A DNA stretch of 64,000 nt, from positions 55,413,849-55,477,848 of the forward strand of contig CP136062.1 of assembly GCA_032622095.1 (NCBI GenBank), in the 5' to 3' direction. The notes under the pieces were generated by a model, which was given only the letters and a program-made list of their open reading frames with translations, had not been told where the DNA came from and ran no database searches. A program made the translations under genes and the position numbers. This document shows positions 1 through 10,984 of this stretch, one piece after another. This DNA comes from Siphonodentalium dalli. Taxonomy: Eukaryota > Mollusca > Scaphopoda > Gadilida > Siphonodentaliidae. Every line of letters starts with the position of its first letter. The stretch's first letter is position 1.

Positions 1-309
1 GCTAGCATCACTAAATTCACCCTCTGTGGACCTCATTCTGCTTAGGCCTCTTCTTCTCTGGAAAGTTTTTTTATTATTTTATTATAAAATTTCTATAGAA
101 ACTTCTTCACATAGATTCTATTTCTTTTTTAGTTTAGTTTCTCTATATCCCCAAATTGGCAGATGACACATTGCATAATCGAGGTTCTCAATGTGTTTAT
201 ATCACAATATTTATCATTTGGGAACTTCAATCTGAGCGGGATAGCATCACTAAATTCACCCTCTGGGGACCTCATTCTGCAAATGACAGGCACATTAATC
301 TCAGGCTTG
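1..309. mobile_element. Family A hAT-like MITE, left part cut by window edge
   Basis: Begins inside a family-A palindrome (gctagcatcactaaattcac). It continues through the shared core (ctatatccccaaattggcag, gggaacttcaatctgag) and a second palindrome arm, and ends at aaatgacaggcacattaatc plus tcaggcttg. Compare the complete copy A7 at 19,834-20,291. Confidence 0.8.
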
Positions 310-455
310 AAATGGATATTCCCTGCATTGTTTGTTCAATGTTATAACGTTCCCTGTTAGTACAGGTCTGAACAGCAAATAGTTCCCAGGTTTTGAATGT
401 TGGATGTCTACAGGTGTAGGTATAGAAGAGATTCATGGCATGATATAAATGATAT
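310..455 (+). repeat. Foldback V fragment (right arm)
   Basis: Resembles the right arm of the complete V copies: atattccctgcattg, ttcccaggttttg and finally agagattcatggcatgat. Only this arm is present. Confidence 0.6.
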
Positions 456-1808
456 AAAGCATTTCCTAAAAATATTCTAGTAATACAGTCTCAACCAAAA
501 CAATCTGACCATTAGCCACAAACAGGTATAATGTATTGCGAATCAATAATTCATTATAGGGATTTTCTTCTGCCAATAATGTGGTAATGGCTATAAAAAG
601 TGATCAACGATGCGCAAAGATGGCCGAAGTTTGTTGAATCCAACATGTCTGTGGGAAGAAGAAATTCAATAATTTTGACATGGTGTTCTTACCAATATCT
701 ATGATTACAATTATCTATATATCATATAGATGGTGGCTGCCAAAATGGCCACCTTAGCTTTATATTGGAGGAGATGACAGCAAAACTTTGCGTCAAGGTG
801 TTCAATCTTGAATGGGGATTTATTATACGCCTATTCCTAGAATCACATTGTTCCTGCAGTTAGCTGCAGCTAATTTTGAGGGTTGAAATAAAAGCAACAT
901 CACACATGATAAGACAAATCATATCTGTTTCTGTATAAACTTTATAAGTCTTTTTTTTTCAATTTATGGATTCTAGGTAAGTGGTGTGTAATAAACACAG
1001 GACAAGGAATGGGTATGTCGAGATGGCACTTGTGCCATTGCAGAAGATAGAACTCGAGGCTGTTCTCGAGCCTCATAAAGCCATACCAAAAAATTAAAAT
1101 CAGAAAAAAGCAGGGATGGTGGAAGCAGTGAAGGACAAGGAGTGGGGTGGGTGGGGCTCAACCTCCAGGGTGGGGCTCAACCCCCACAGCACTTTTCCCA
1201 ATGAAAATAAATCCAGCAAGGAGGGCTTCAGCCTTACATCAACCCCCCTCCCCAGCTCCACTGCTCCTGAAAAAGCTAACTTTGCATGTGTGGCGCTATT
1301 GTTTAGAGTTATTATCAATTAAGTTTCAAGTTATATTTTCACAAATAAAAGGTGAAATAATTGCAAAAGATATGGTTTTCTGGAAAAATCAACCAGATTG
1401 CAAGCCATAAATCCTTGTTTGTTACAAATTTAGGTACAATTTCTTCACCTAACACAAGCTATAAAAAATTATTCAATTGAAATGTAAGAAACGAAAAAAT
1501 TTAGGCACTTTTGTGCAGACTAACCAGGAAGGATGATTCCGTCGCAATGTACCATACATGCAGTGTTGTATTGTTAAAAATTATAGTGAGGGAACGGAAC
1601 ATTCATCGCGAAGCGATGACTGACGGCTCTCGTACTTGCGGGTGAGAGTGGGGTGTCCAGAATGTTTTTGAAAAGGGGTATCAAAGGAGGCATTAATTTC
1701 CTCGCGTATCCCCATCATATAATCTAGACAAAATCCATCATAATTTATCTTCAAAATGATATGCAAAATGGTCAGAATATTAGAATTGGCAAAATTCATT
1801 TGTCAAGA
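456..1808. other. Non-coding stretch without recognised element
   Basis: AT-rich sequence. The open frames at 1,100-1,410 and 1,581-1,799 have low-complexity or repeat-like translations and no domain signature. Near 720-760 a short palindrome (ctatatatcatatag) is followed by gccaaaatggccacc. I see no gene. Confidence 0.5.
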
Positions 1809-1809
1809 A

Positions 1810-1828
1810 CCCCCCCCCCCCCCCCCCC
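1810..1828 (+). repeat. Poly-C tract (19 C)
   Basis: Uninterrupted C run; its length is likely to be unstable. Confidence 0.95.
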
Positions 1829-2150
1829 ACTCTCCTCCATATTATTGATGTACATCTGGTAGAAAGTAGCGATGAGTCAGATTAGCACTGCACAATGAGT
1901 AATTTTGCCATAACCGCCACATCGATGTATTTAAATGGTGTGTAAACATCAGAAGATAGGTGATTAAGTAGGTACATGTAGGTATTTTTTATTTCTAATT
2001 ACAAGTTGTCACTGGACTGGATACATGTAGTTTAATAACTATTGAGATTTATCATCATGTCATATAAAATCTCATGCATAGATCTTATATTATATTTTAA
2101 GTCATGTTAAAGAAAAAAACTTAAAGCTTTAAACATGGAATGAATGAGTT

Positions 2151-2559
2151 TTAACACTTTACCCAACAGAAGGGCCCTGTGCCAATGCATTCTCTTATAT
2201 ATACGAGTCGACCATAGGTCGCCTCGCATATATAAGAGAATGCATTGGCTTAACACATTAAAAATTATAAAATTGTTAAAGAATGTAAGAAAAAATGGTA
2301 AAAAGTGTTAAAAAAAGATTTTTTTTTAGGCCAATGCATTCTCTTATATATGCGAGGCGACCTATGGTCGACTCGCATAAGACGCATATATAAGAGAATG
2401 CATTGGCACAGGGCATAACTGTAACTATCACAATGTGGTCAAGGAGCCGGTTCCAATGATATCCATATTTGTATGGTTCTATTGAGACAGACCGAAGATA
2501 TTTTAGGCGGTTGAAGCTTTATTTGGCCGGTTTTGGCCGTTTTGTTGGGTAAAGGGTTA
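2151..2559. mobile_element. Family B TTAA-type MITE (B1)
   Basis: Starts ttaacactttacccaacag and ends ctgttgggta-like (gttttgttgggtaaaggg) followed by tta. Contains two 66-68-bp palindromes (near 2,184-2,250 and 2,331-2,407) in mirror arrangement around an AT-rich loop. The outer core includes aagatattttaggcggttg. The right-hand palindrome carries an internal cataagacg insertion. TTAA targets and CCCTTT-type ends are typical of piggyBac-like elements. No transposase is present. Confidence 0.85.
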
Positions 2560-2797
2560 TATATAATTTTATTCATTTGGTTATCATCCAGATTGAAGAT
2601 TAATAAACATTCTCTAAAGCCGAAGAAGCGGTTAGGTATTTTGTGGGTATATACACATGTATGTAGGATCAAGGGAAGCAAATTTTAATTATAGCATAAT
2701 ATGTCGTATAAGCCACGGACAATTCATTTAAAGGACGTGATATGGAATTTGCAGAATATTGATTATGGAAGTCTGGTAATGTTTTGATGGATATATG

Positions 2798-3051
2798 CAA
2801 GCCTTGAAATAGTGAGCCTGTCATTTGCAGAATGAGGTCCCCAGAGGGTGAATTTAGTGATGCTATCCCGCACAGCGGGCTAGCATCACCAAATTCACCC
2901 TCTGGGGACCTCATTCTGCTTAGGCCTTAGCAGAATGAGGTTCCCAGAGGGTGAATTTGGTGATGCTAGCCCACTATGCGGGATAGCATCACTAAATTAA
3001 CGCTCTGGGAACCTCATTCTGCAAATGACAGGCTCACTATTTCAAGGCTTG
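2798..3051. mobile_element. Family A MITE, compact copy (A2)
   Basis: Ends caagccttgaaatagtgagc and its mirror gctcactatttcaaggcttg. Between them are two complete palindromes separated by cttaggccttag; the usual A core is absent. Flanks share only 5 of 8 bases (gatatatg and tggatatg), so the target duplication is decayed or displaced. Confidence 0.85.
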
Positions 3052-3128
3052 TGGATATGGACAGAACTATGCACATAAAGGAGAACCACTATCTGTGGCT
3101 ACTCTGACCCATTAATATCAGAATGTTA

Positions 3129-3529
3129 TTAACCCTTTACCCAACAAACCGGCCAAAACCGGCCAAATAAAGCTTCAACAGCCTAAAATATCTTCGGTCT
3201 GTCTCAATAGAACCATACAAATATGGATATCATTGGAACCGGCTCCTTGACCACATTGTGATAGTTACAGTTATGCCCTGTGCCAATGCATTCTCTTATA
3301 TATGCGAGTCGACCATAGGTCGCCTCGCATATATAAGAGAATGCATTGGCCTAAATAAAAATCTTTTTTTAACACTTTTTACCATTTTTTCTTACATTCT
3401 TTAACAATTTTATAATTTTTAATGTGTTAAGCCAATGCATTCTCTTATATATGCGAGGCGACCTATGGTCGACTCGCATATATAAGAGAATGTATTGGCA
3501 CAGGGCCCTTCTGTTGGGTAAAGGGTTAA
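3129..3529. mobile_element. Family B TTAA-type MITE (B2), inserted in a family C element
   Basis: TTAA at both ends (3,129-3,132 and 3,526-3,529). Left half carries ccggccaaaaccggcc and aatatcttcggtctgtctca; right end is agggcccttctgttgggta. Two palindromes. The downstream TTAA continues directly as ccacagcagaattatg, the inside of family C, so B2 abuts or entered a C element at its own TTAA. Confidence 0.88.
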
Positions 3530-3697
3530 CCACAGCAGAATTATGATAACTTTTATGGTAACTTTTGGGGACCTCATTCTGCTTATCCCTGAGAGCTTTC
3601 CGATGAATGGCAACAAGCCATATTTCCGACTAAATCCTGAAAAGTTACCCATAGTTCTGCTGTGGTTAAGGAGTCGATTACTTAGAGCATTACTGTA
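3526..3697. mobile_element. Family C palindrome (C1) containing a scrap of family A
   Basis: Contains ttaaccacagcagaattatg and ends cttagagcattactgta, as in other C copies. The left arm is shortened and holds ggggacctcattctgctta, which is family-A sequence. The outer left end is missing, replaced by B2. Confidence 0.75.
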
Positions 3698-4149
3698 ATC
3701 CAAGATGGCACCAACAGAAACCAATTCCGTCACAATGCGTCAATGAATTTGACTAATCTGCCCGCCTACACATGTACATGTATGACAAATGGATTATCTA
3801 GTTAGTTTCCAATGATCACAGAAAGATCATAGAAATGAAACAACATCAACCATCAATGTAACCTTCAGTATGAATGCATGTTATGATGAAGTGTGATGTT
3901 TCACAATTATATTAATAGCTCAAAGTACCTGGTTTGGCAGAGAATGATGATATTGAAATTCAATATTGTAGATACCTCTGAATCAATTTCTGAAGTTCTA
4001 GAAACGTTTGAAGGAAATAATGGTATCACATTGAAACAAGTGTATGCCTGCAGTCAGTCATGATAGGATATATGCACATGTAAAGATGTCTCAATAGTCA
4101 AAAGCAAAGTTCAGCCATTTGATAGTATTTGACAACTTATATGTATATA
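3698..4149. other. Non-coding stretch, nothing recognised
   Basis: Unique-looking AT-rich DNA with no open frame of interest. Confidence 0.5.
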
Positions 4150-4398
4150 TTAACCCTTTGAGTGCCAGGTCGATTTTTGTATCAACCCATATACCCTGTG
4201 CCAATGCATTCTCTTATATATGCGAGTCGACCATAGGTCGCCTCTCATATATAAGAGAATGCATTGGCCTAACATTTTTTTTTTTTTTTTTACAATTTTA
4301 ATAATTTATTCTTATATTCTTTAACAGACTTATTTTGTAGGTTTAAGGCCGATATCTTTAGGGCCGATGAGATCGGCCCCTGGCACTCAAAGGGTTAA
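4150..4398. mobile_element. Family Q TTAA-type MITE
   Basis: Ends ttaaccctttgagtgccagg and its mirror cctggcactcaaagggttaa. Contains one CCAAT/TATA palindrome (4,199-4,268), preceded by gtatcaacccatataccctg. The termini differ from family B but the palindrome is the same. It shares gatttttgtatcaaccc with the foldback at 18,323-18,539. Confidence 0.82.
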
Positions 4399-4479
4399 AC
4401 AAATTATATGAAGGTATGGACTAGATATAGTGGGGAGAGGGACTGTATGAACTTCAAACACATGAGGAAACCAGAGACA

Positions 4480-5010
4480 TGTACATACTAACATGATTCT
4501 TGTCAAGATTGGAAGATCCATTTGACCGGCTGCCAACATGTGCAAGTAAAGTCTTTCAGAATGACCCCAAAATGACTCGTTACCATCAACATGTCAATAT
4601 ACATGACAAATTTCATGATGATCAGATGAACAGTACAAAACTTGTAGCCCGTGCTAATGGACTGAATTTTGAAATCAAAGATGGCCGCTCACTGCAGGCG
4701 ACCATGTTTTTTTGCTGAATGATCACAAATTGATACGTTCCCATCTACATGTCAATGTCAACAGCTATGACAAATTTCATAATGATCCGACCAAAGGTGC
4801 TAAATGAAATTATTGACGGACGCACACACGCACAGATGACGGATACCAAGCTAAGGCAATACCGGACTGAATTTTGAAATTCAGGCGACCGTGTTTTTTT
4901 GCCGAATGACCCCAAAATGATTTGTTCCCATCTACATGTCAATGTCAACAGCTACCGGTATGACAAATTTCATAACGATCCGACCAAAGGTGCTAAAGGA
5001 AATTATTGAC
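4480..5010 (+). repeat. Family F repeat units, diverged
   Basis: Units contain agaatgaccccaaaatgact, catgacaaatttcatgatga and caaagatggccgctc, as in the F arrays at 31 kb and 42-44 kb. They end near ttgacggacgcacacacgca and then repeat once more. Confidence 0.7.
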
Positions 5011-5013
5011 TCA

Positions 5014-5100
5014 GTGAGAGCTTTCCGATGAATGCAACAAGCCATATTTCCGACTAATTCTGCTGTGGTTAAGGAGTCGATTATTTAGGGCATTACTGTA
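5014..5100. mobile_element. Family C half element (C2)
   Basis: Only the right arm: gagagctttccgatgaatg to ttatttagggcattactgta. The inner ctgaaaagttacccata block is deleted. Confidence 0.75.
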
Positions 5101-5391
5101 TATTCACGGCGATGGTGAGGCGCCATTAGGAGTATGCAGTCAAGCAAGTTACCAATATCGAGAAGTTTCATAGGTAATTAAGCAACAAAGCAGATACCTG
5201 GAATGAAAGACCTAATATACGAAGATAGACTAAGGAAATTACAACTAGGAAGTTTGGCATTTCGGTGTGATAGGGGAGATCTAATTGAGGTTTACAAAAT
5301 ATTGAAGGAATTTACCGTGAAGGCAGGGGTAAAAGTTGCTACCGCTCAGAGCAGACAAGATCGAAAGGGCTGAAGGACGAGGGCACACGTA

Positions 5392-5607
5392 CAGTAATGC
5401 CCTATGAAGTAGTCCACTCCTTAACCACAGCAGAATTATGGGTAACTTTTCAGGATTTAGTCGAAAATATGGCTTGTTGCCATTCATCGGAAAGCTCTCC
5501 CCGAGAACTTTCCGATGAATGGCAACAAGCCGTATTTCCTACTAAATCCTGAAAAGTTACCCATAATTCTGCTATGGTTAAGGAGTCGATTACTTAGGGC
5601 ATTACTG
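5392..5607. mobile_element. Family C mariner-like palindrome, complete (C3)
   Basis: TA|CAGTAATGCCC ... GGGCATTACTG|TA. About 216 bp, with two arms that pair almost end to end around tctccccgagaac. TA target and CAGT ends are the pattern of Tc1/mariner-derived MITEs. No coding capacity. Confidence 0.85.
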
Positions 5608-5799
5608 TACATTATACCATCAATCTCAATCTCACCACACTAAACTGAAAAGCAGCTGTCTTCCAGTCAGAGTGACAAATAACAGGAATAGATTACTATC
5701 ATGATCATCAGGGGTTATACTGCGGAAAGCCTGTTCGAATTCAAAAACACATTAGACAAATTTCATGACATAAGTGACAAACGTTATACCAAAGCACCA

Positions 5800-6199
5800 T
5801 TAACCCTTTACCCAACAAACCGGCCAAAACCGGCCAAATAAAGCTTCAACAGCCTAAAATATCTTCGGTCTGTCTCAATAGAACCATACAAATATGGATA
5901 TCATTGGAACCGGCTCCTTGACCACATTGTGATAGTGACAGTTATGCCCTGTGCCAATGCATTCTCTTATATATGCGAGTCGACCATAGGTCGCCTCGCA
6001 TATATAAGAGAATGCATTGGCCTAAAACAAATCTTTTTTTAACACTTTTTACCATTTTTTCTTACATTCTTTAACAATTTTATAATTTTTAGTGTGTTAA
6101 GCCAATGCATTCTCTTATATATGCGAGGCGACCTATGGTCGACTCGCATATATAAGAGAATGCATTGGCACAGGGCCCTTCTGTTGGGTAAAGGGTTAA
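5800..6199. mobile_element. Family B TTAA-type MITE, complete (B3)
   Basis: Flanked by TTAA at 5,800-5,803 and 6,196-6,199. 400 bp with two palindromes. Nearly identical to B2, which suggests recent spread. Confidence 0.9.
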
Positions 6200-6349
6200 T
6201 AACTAAGACGATGGAAAACGAGCTTACAAAAGAGGCACAGCCTACTGTCAGGAACAACACTAAGTAACACGGAGTAAGTAAGATATGATGTGCGTAGTAG
6301 ATGCAGATTTTTCAGTCCCACATTCAATCCTTCAAATTATGTTTCTGAT

Positions 6350-6481
6350 ATTTGCAGAATGAGGTCCCCAAGAGGGTGAATTTAATGGCACTATCCCGCA
6401 GGGTGGCTAGCATCACCAAAGTCACCCTCTGGAGACCTCATTCTGCTTAGGAATTGTCTTTTAGGAAGTATCTATAGTCTC
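6350..6481. mobile_element. Family A MITE fragment (A3)
   Basis: One palindrome (tttgcagaatgaggtcccca to gagacctcattctgcttagg), then gaagtatctatagtct, which also occurs at the core edge of A4 (reverse). Confidence 0.75.
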
Positions 6482-6749
6482 ACTTTAACATATATGGCAG
6501 ATAATGTGGTCGAAAAATTAGAAATACCCATTTTTTTCCCTGCTGCATCGATCGCTACACATAACAAGACAGTCAACGACTGTGGGGTCGCTCACCAGAC
6601 TGCAAAGACTGATAAGACTGGGACTCTGGAGATAAGACGGGGACTCTGGAGACTACAACAGTCAGAACTTTTCATAATCACTTTAAAAGAAATAGCTCTA
6701 AACAGGATATGTGGCTAGAGAGACTTCACATATGTAGATTGGTGAAAAT

Positions 6750-7740
6750 CCACCTTGAAATTACCAACTGTACACTACTGATCACCCCCTCCTCCTCCAG
6801 CTCAACAAGTCCCATTTGACCGGGCTACAGACTCCCAAGTCTTAAGTTGGAATTTCACAACTGACACCTCAAACTTTCTCAATTGTTGGAAATTTCCTAT
6901 CTCACAAGCGCCTTTTTCCAAAACCATTTAGACATGTTTGAAGCCCAATTATCCATGGACCCAAAACACAATACATGTATGTCAGATTAATCAGTCAGGT
7001 GGTTCCAAGGTAGATGTTTTAATGAATTTGGTATTTCAATGATTTTATTAGACACAAAAGTGTTAACTCCCCATAGCCCCACTATTTCTTGACAAATTGA
7101 CCTCATTTTAACAAATCTGAATCTCAGTTACTTAAGGATCCTCCTGATTGCTCCATACCATATGTAAGCTATATAGTCCAACCTCTCTTGAGAAGACATT
7201 TTAAGAATTACTATAGAGACATATACATGTAGTTAATATGTCCCTGGTCCCACCCTATTTAACCTGGTGACCCCATCTGAATAAATTTGAATCCCAGACA
7301 CCAAAGAACCCTTCATACATATCATAAATATCAGTAAAATAGACCTGATGGTCCTTATGAAGGAAGCATATTAAGAGGGAAACTGTCCTTCGTTTGGCCT
7401 CTATTTGACCAAGTGACCCCATTTAAAAAAAATCTGAATTGCAGTCAAGGAAGAACATTCCACGCTAAATAAGCCAACTAGTTCTTGCAAACATATTTTA
7501 AGAATTACTATGTAGTGAAATAGTTAAGTCTCTGCCCTTATTTGACTTTGTGATCCCATTTTCACAAATCTGTCACCCAAGGTAATTTCATACCAAATAT
7601 AAGCAAAATAGGCCATTTGATTCTTGCATAGAAGACACATCATGAATTAGTATGTAGAGAAAGAGTAATGTAGCTGGCCTTGCACCTATTTGACCTGGTG
7701 ACCCTGATTGAACAAATCTGAACCACAATCACCAAAGGAG
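6750..7740 (+). repeat. Family G array of diverged units
   Basis: About six units spaced roughly 150-165 bp. Each carries variants of tttgacctggtgacccca, aaatctgaat, ccaaagaacc and attttaagaattactatg. Divergence is high, so this is an old array or an old decayed element. A related copy is at 10,590-10,950. Confidence 0.65.
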
Positions 7741-7859
7741 CAAGCCTGCAAATAGTGTGCCTATGGACCTATCCATTGGGACCGCCCACCAGTATACTGC
7801 ATGGTTACTGTTACTACGCACCACAAGCCACCTCGATTTCACTATATCTCAGTGCTGAA

Positions 7860-8144
7860 ATGGCTTCTGATGAGAACGTATCTTGTGTTTCAAGTACGCT
7901 TTTAAATGTTCCAGACGATATCAACGTTTGTTATTTACCCGACATTGATAAATTATCAAAAAGGGCACAAGAAAAGGGGCTTAATTATTATACCCAGGGA
8001 TATATTCATGACATTAGAACGAGTGAAGTTAACCAATGCATCAGGGTTGACTCGAAGTGTTATAGGTCGATGGCAAAGTCACAACCACCACACCGAATAC
8101 ATCACAAAGACAATTATCGAATCGATGTGCTCCTGCAAAGCCGG
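7860..8144 (+). pseudogene. First exon of a SWIM zinc-finger protein, frameshifted
   Basis: ATG at 7,860 opens MASDENVSCVSSTLL, then a coding-looking stretch including LNYYTQGYIHDIRT and SKCYRSMAKSQPPH. The frame then runs on past the natural splice site. One frame over, the same DNA reads YITKTIIESMCSCKAG and meets a consensus donor GTAAGT at 8,145. GYIHDI, then KCYRSMxKxxPPH, then CSCKAG is the usual order in animal SWIM-type proteins of unknown function. CSC is the first half of the CxC...CxH zinc site, and the second half would be in the next exon. A +1 shift near 8,090-8,115 therefore breaks the exon, so it is probably a pseudogene or has a sequencing indel. The family identification is from recall of the motif pattern. 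Confidence 0.55.
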
Positions 8145-8336
8145 GTAAGTTTTTTCTTTTATCTTTCTGAATTTTAGATATATGGAATATATCCTCGTAA
8201 TTTCGGTTATGACGAAAATAGGCAACATAATCTCCAAATCAACTTGACCTGTCATATTTCATCTACTACACATGTAATATTATTTCTAATCAGTCACACG
8301 CCATCTAGTTTCACTTGACAAAATCATGTCACGTGG

Positions 8337-8770
8337 AGCTCCGTGGTCCAGTGGTTAGCGCGTTGGACTTGTCTTCGCTGTCAACACAGCGAGGCGAGTT
8401 CGCGGCTGGCTGGTGGTCTGTTATTAGTTTCCACACAGCAGTGGCTTGGCCGACTTGAGCGATGTGCAATTGTTGGATTGTACACTGTTTGAATCTCGCG
8501 CCAAGTTGTGACCCTTGAGCAAGGTCGCTCGTACTGTGTCTGCTTTGCACCACCCATGCATTACAAGGGTACCTGATAATGAGCAGTGAAAAATCTTGTC
8601 AGTATGCTAGCCATATGGTATCCTCGCATATTCCCGGCTGTACCTCCCCCTGTCCCCGGGGAGCAGTAGATGGTTACTGAATGTTCAGGCTCATCAGGGT
8701 AATAATTGTAAAACTTTGAGCGCTTTGGGCCTCATGGGAAAGGCGCTTTACAAATGCTATACATTATTAT
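8337..8770 (+). mobile_element. tRNA-derived SINE, near full length
   Basis: The 5' part has an RNA polymerase III box A (tggtccagtggttagcg, 8,344 on) and a box-B-like gagttcgcggct (8,396 on), as in a tRNA head. A body of about 300 bp follows. It ends with gagcgctttgggcctcat and ggcgctttacaaatgc, then attattat, the type of tail seen in several metazoan tRNA-SINEs. It sits between the two exons of the TIR element. A truncated relative lies at 54,707-54,862. Confidence 0.8.
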
Positions 8771-9239
8771 GTCAATCGTTGCCATGTTTGTTTTGTTGTT
8801 TTTTCTAAATAAAATGAATAATATTCGTGTTAAATTGGTGCTCTCAGTATCTTCGAATGATTTGGTCCGCCCAGTGTCCCATACATGTACACTACATGTG
8901 TAAATGTAGTCAATGAACATGGCAATAGACAAATTTAACATGCATTGATGATTTTTGTGAATGATATTAGTGCACGTGCAAGTATTTCTGAAAAGTATAG
9001 AATTAATACTCACATGAACATGTCCTCCGATTATCGGTAAAAGTTATCCTTATTTATTTTATTCGTACAAAATGTTATAGTGAATATCTCTGTCTCGGGT
9101 AACTATAAGTTGACACGTTTATTCAAGTATAATTAATGACCCATTTGTTGTTATTGTTCAATTTTATCACCAGTGATTAGTATATTTACGCAAACACACA
9201 GTGAAATTAATAGTATCATACTTCCTGTCATCACCTTTA

Positions 9240-9536
9240 TCATACCGACAAAGCATTGTGAAACAACATACCCCACTCAGTACAGGAAGTGTGAAAATTT
9301 AAGGGGCTGTTGGTATTTTGTAATCGAGCCCATAGCTGAGGTGTTATGGTTTGTTTTGCTAACTTCCCATTTCCCCTATGGCAAGTTATAACATTATCTG
9401 AAGGTGATAAAATCCAGCGTAAACACTTGTCTTTAGTACGTCCTGGTTTAGGAAACCGAACTAAAAACACTACGGGATATTTGTATAAATATCGTTCGTC
9501 AACCGGACATGTTCCCCATGCACATTTCAACACCAT
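9240..9536 (-). CDS. THAP-like zinc-finger exon, probably a transposon-derived relic
   Basis: Reading leftward from the ATG at 9,534-9,536: MVLKCAWGTCPVDERY, then VVFLVRFPKPGR, then KCLRWI. A Cys-x4-Cys pair about five residues from the start, a downstream F-x-R-F-P-K-P block and a conserved Trp are the layout of the N-terminal half of a THAP domain (C2CH). In related animal proteins the start reads CAWGTC. The later Cys-x2-His pair is not evident in this frame. After RWI the reading (ILSPSDNV...) looks less THAP-like and may be intron. The frame is open for 98 codons. Located inside the TIR element and pointing toward the SWIM exon. Confidence 0.45.
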   Translation of the reverse strand: MVLKCAWGTCPVDERYLYKYPVVFLVRFPKPGRTKDKCLRWILSPSDNVITCHRGNGKLAKQTITPQLWARLQNTNSPLNFHTSCTEWGMLFHNALSV

Positions 9537-9767
9537 TGTAGCTTTTTAAGATATATTTTGCTCTCGTGTTCGTAATTTCCCTATGGATTACTATGGTATC
9601 TAACCATCCGCTTGTGGTGCGATTAATATCACTAGGCAGCCGCAAGTAGCTTCCGGGTTTGAGCTATCGGCTCATTGGCTATAATTGAAATTGGGGCAGT
9701 CCCTATGGATAGGTCCATTCCTACATTGTATGTGACTGGCCTCAAGCAACACAATGTATTATACAAT

Positions 9768-10206
9768 CAAGCCTTGAAATAGTGTGATAGTGTGTCTGTC
9801 ATTTGCGGAATGAGGTTCCCCCAGAGGGTGACTTTAGTGACGCTATCCTGCACAGTGGGCTAGCATCACTAAATTCACCCTCTGGGGACCTCATTCTGCT
9901 AAGGCCCTCAACTGCTATGGCAGACCTAGGATAAGATTGAAGTTCCCCAGTTGAAGTTGATGTTCACCCATTGGACACCTCAATTATGAATTTTATCTTC
10001 TGCAAATTAGGGGATATAGAAACTTCCTAGAAGGGAAATGTAACTAACAACAATGTTAATTTGATACTATAGATACTTCCAAGAAGATGAGGCCTAAGCA
10101 AGGTCTCCAGAGGGTGAATTTGGTGATGCTAGCCCGCTGTGTTGGATAGCATCACTAAATTCACCCTCTGGGGTCCTCATTCTGCAAATGACAAACATCC
10201 TATTTG
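9768..10206. mobile_element. Family A MITE (A4)
   Basis: Left end caagccttgaaatagtg, first palindrome, core with aggataagattgaagttccc and aattaggggatatagaaac, second palindrome, then aaatgacaaacatcctattt. The right terminal motif is eroded. Confidence 0.82.
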
Positions 10207-10589
10207 CCCTGTTGAACAATACATGATAGATTGTGCCTCTTGTTAATGATTCTCCGACCTGCAAATGTCAGACACACTAAATTCAGGCAGTTTGTTTAAA
10301 ATTGCAAGCAGTATGTTTATACAAGCTGTCAGTGACATTTTATTCTAATCTAGATTAATGACCTGTGTTTCTCTCTGTCTATCCACAAAGAGATATCTGC
10401 AACTTTAATAGAACAGGTATTAATGTTGGAAGCTGGAAATGATATCCGTTGGAAGGGATGTTGGTTGGGTGTAGGCCACTGCAGGGTGGGGTGGGTCTGG
10501 GCCAAGTGGGAGGGGGATGGGTAATGGAATATTTCTGTAATTTCAGAAGATTAAAGTTTCATAACTCTTAAGATGGTGTCACTTTTTTT

Positions 10590-10950
10590 CAAATTTTATA
10601 ACATGCTTAAAAAAAATAAAAAATATATTTTGAGTTATGTCACTGGCTCCGCCCACATTCGACCCAGTGACCTCATTTGAACAAATCTGAATAACAGTCC
10701 CCCAAAGACTCTTTGTACAAAATATGAACCCATTCGGCCCAATGAAATTTGAGAAGAAGTTGTTGTAAGAATTACATAGCAACTATTTGACCCAGTGACC
10801 TCATTTGAACATCCACACCAAATATGAACCAATTTGGTCTTACGGTTCCAGAGGAGAAGATGTTCAAAGAATTGTTGACGGATGGACGGACCACGGACGA
10901 GGAGTGATGACTATAGCTCCACCGGAGACTTCGTCTCAGGTGAGCTAAAA
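10590..10950 (+). repeat. Family G repeat with GACGGA tail
   Basis: Units gacccagtgacctcatttga, then gaattgttgacggatggacg, gtgatgactatagctccacc and finally ctcaggtgagctaaaa. The gacggacgga run and gagctaaaa end resemble the end of family F at 32,160-32,265. Confidence 0.65.
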
Positions 10951-10984
10951 AGCATAATCAAGGTTACTATCACCAACATCATCT

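Larger units (their letters stand above)
7763..9718. mobile_element. 1.96-kb DNA element with 28-bp terminal inverted repeats carrying SWIM and THAP-like exons
   Basis: The left end atggacctatccattggga (7,763 on) and the reverse complement of 9,691-9,718 match at 25 of 28 positions. No convincing target duplication is visible (CCT left and TCCT right at best). Inside lie a SWIM-type exon on + (7,860-8,144), a tRNA-SINE (8,337-8,770) and a THAP-like exon on - (9,240-9,536). The two exons face each other. THAP domains are the DNA-binding domain of P-element transposases, and in several animal lineages THAP, SWIM and YqaJ domains occur in uncharacterised proteins. I infer either a transposon remnant with rearranged transposase-associated parts, or a gene fragment captured between TIRs. 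A family-A-like end (caagcctgcaaatagtgtg) sits just outside at 7,741. Confidence 0.55.

Noticed and set aside
3419-3733. 104-codon minus-strand frame and similar frames with YICESTIGRLAYIRECIG
   Set aside because: The phrase is the translation of the CCAAT/TATA palindrome and recurs wherever family B occurs.
4150-4398. Rho-independent style terminator hairpins (many places)
   Set aside because: The hairpins are transposon palindromes in an animal genome, not bacterial terminators.
8337-8410. Functional tRNA gene
   Set aside because: Box A and B are present, but the cloverleaf is imperfect and a SINE body follows.
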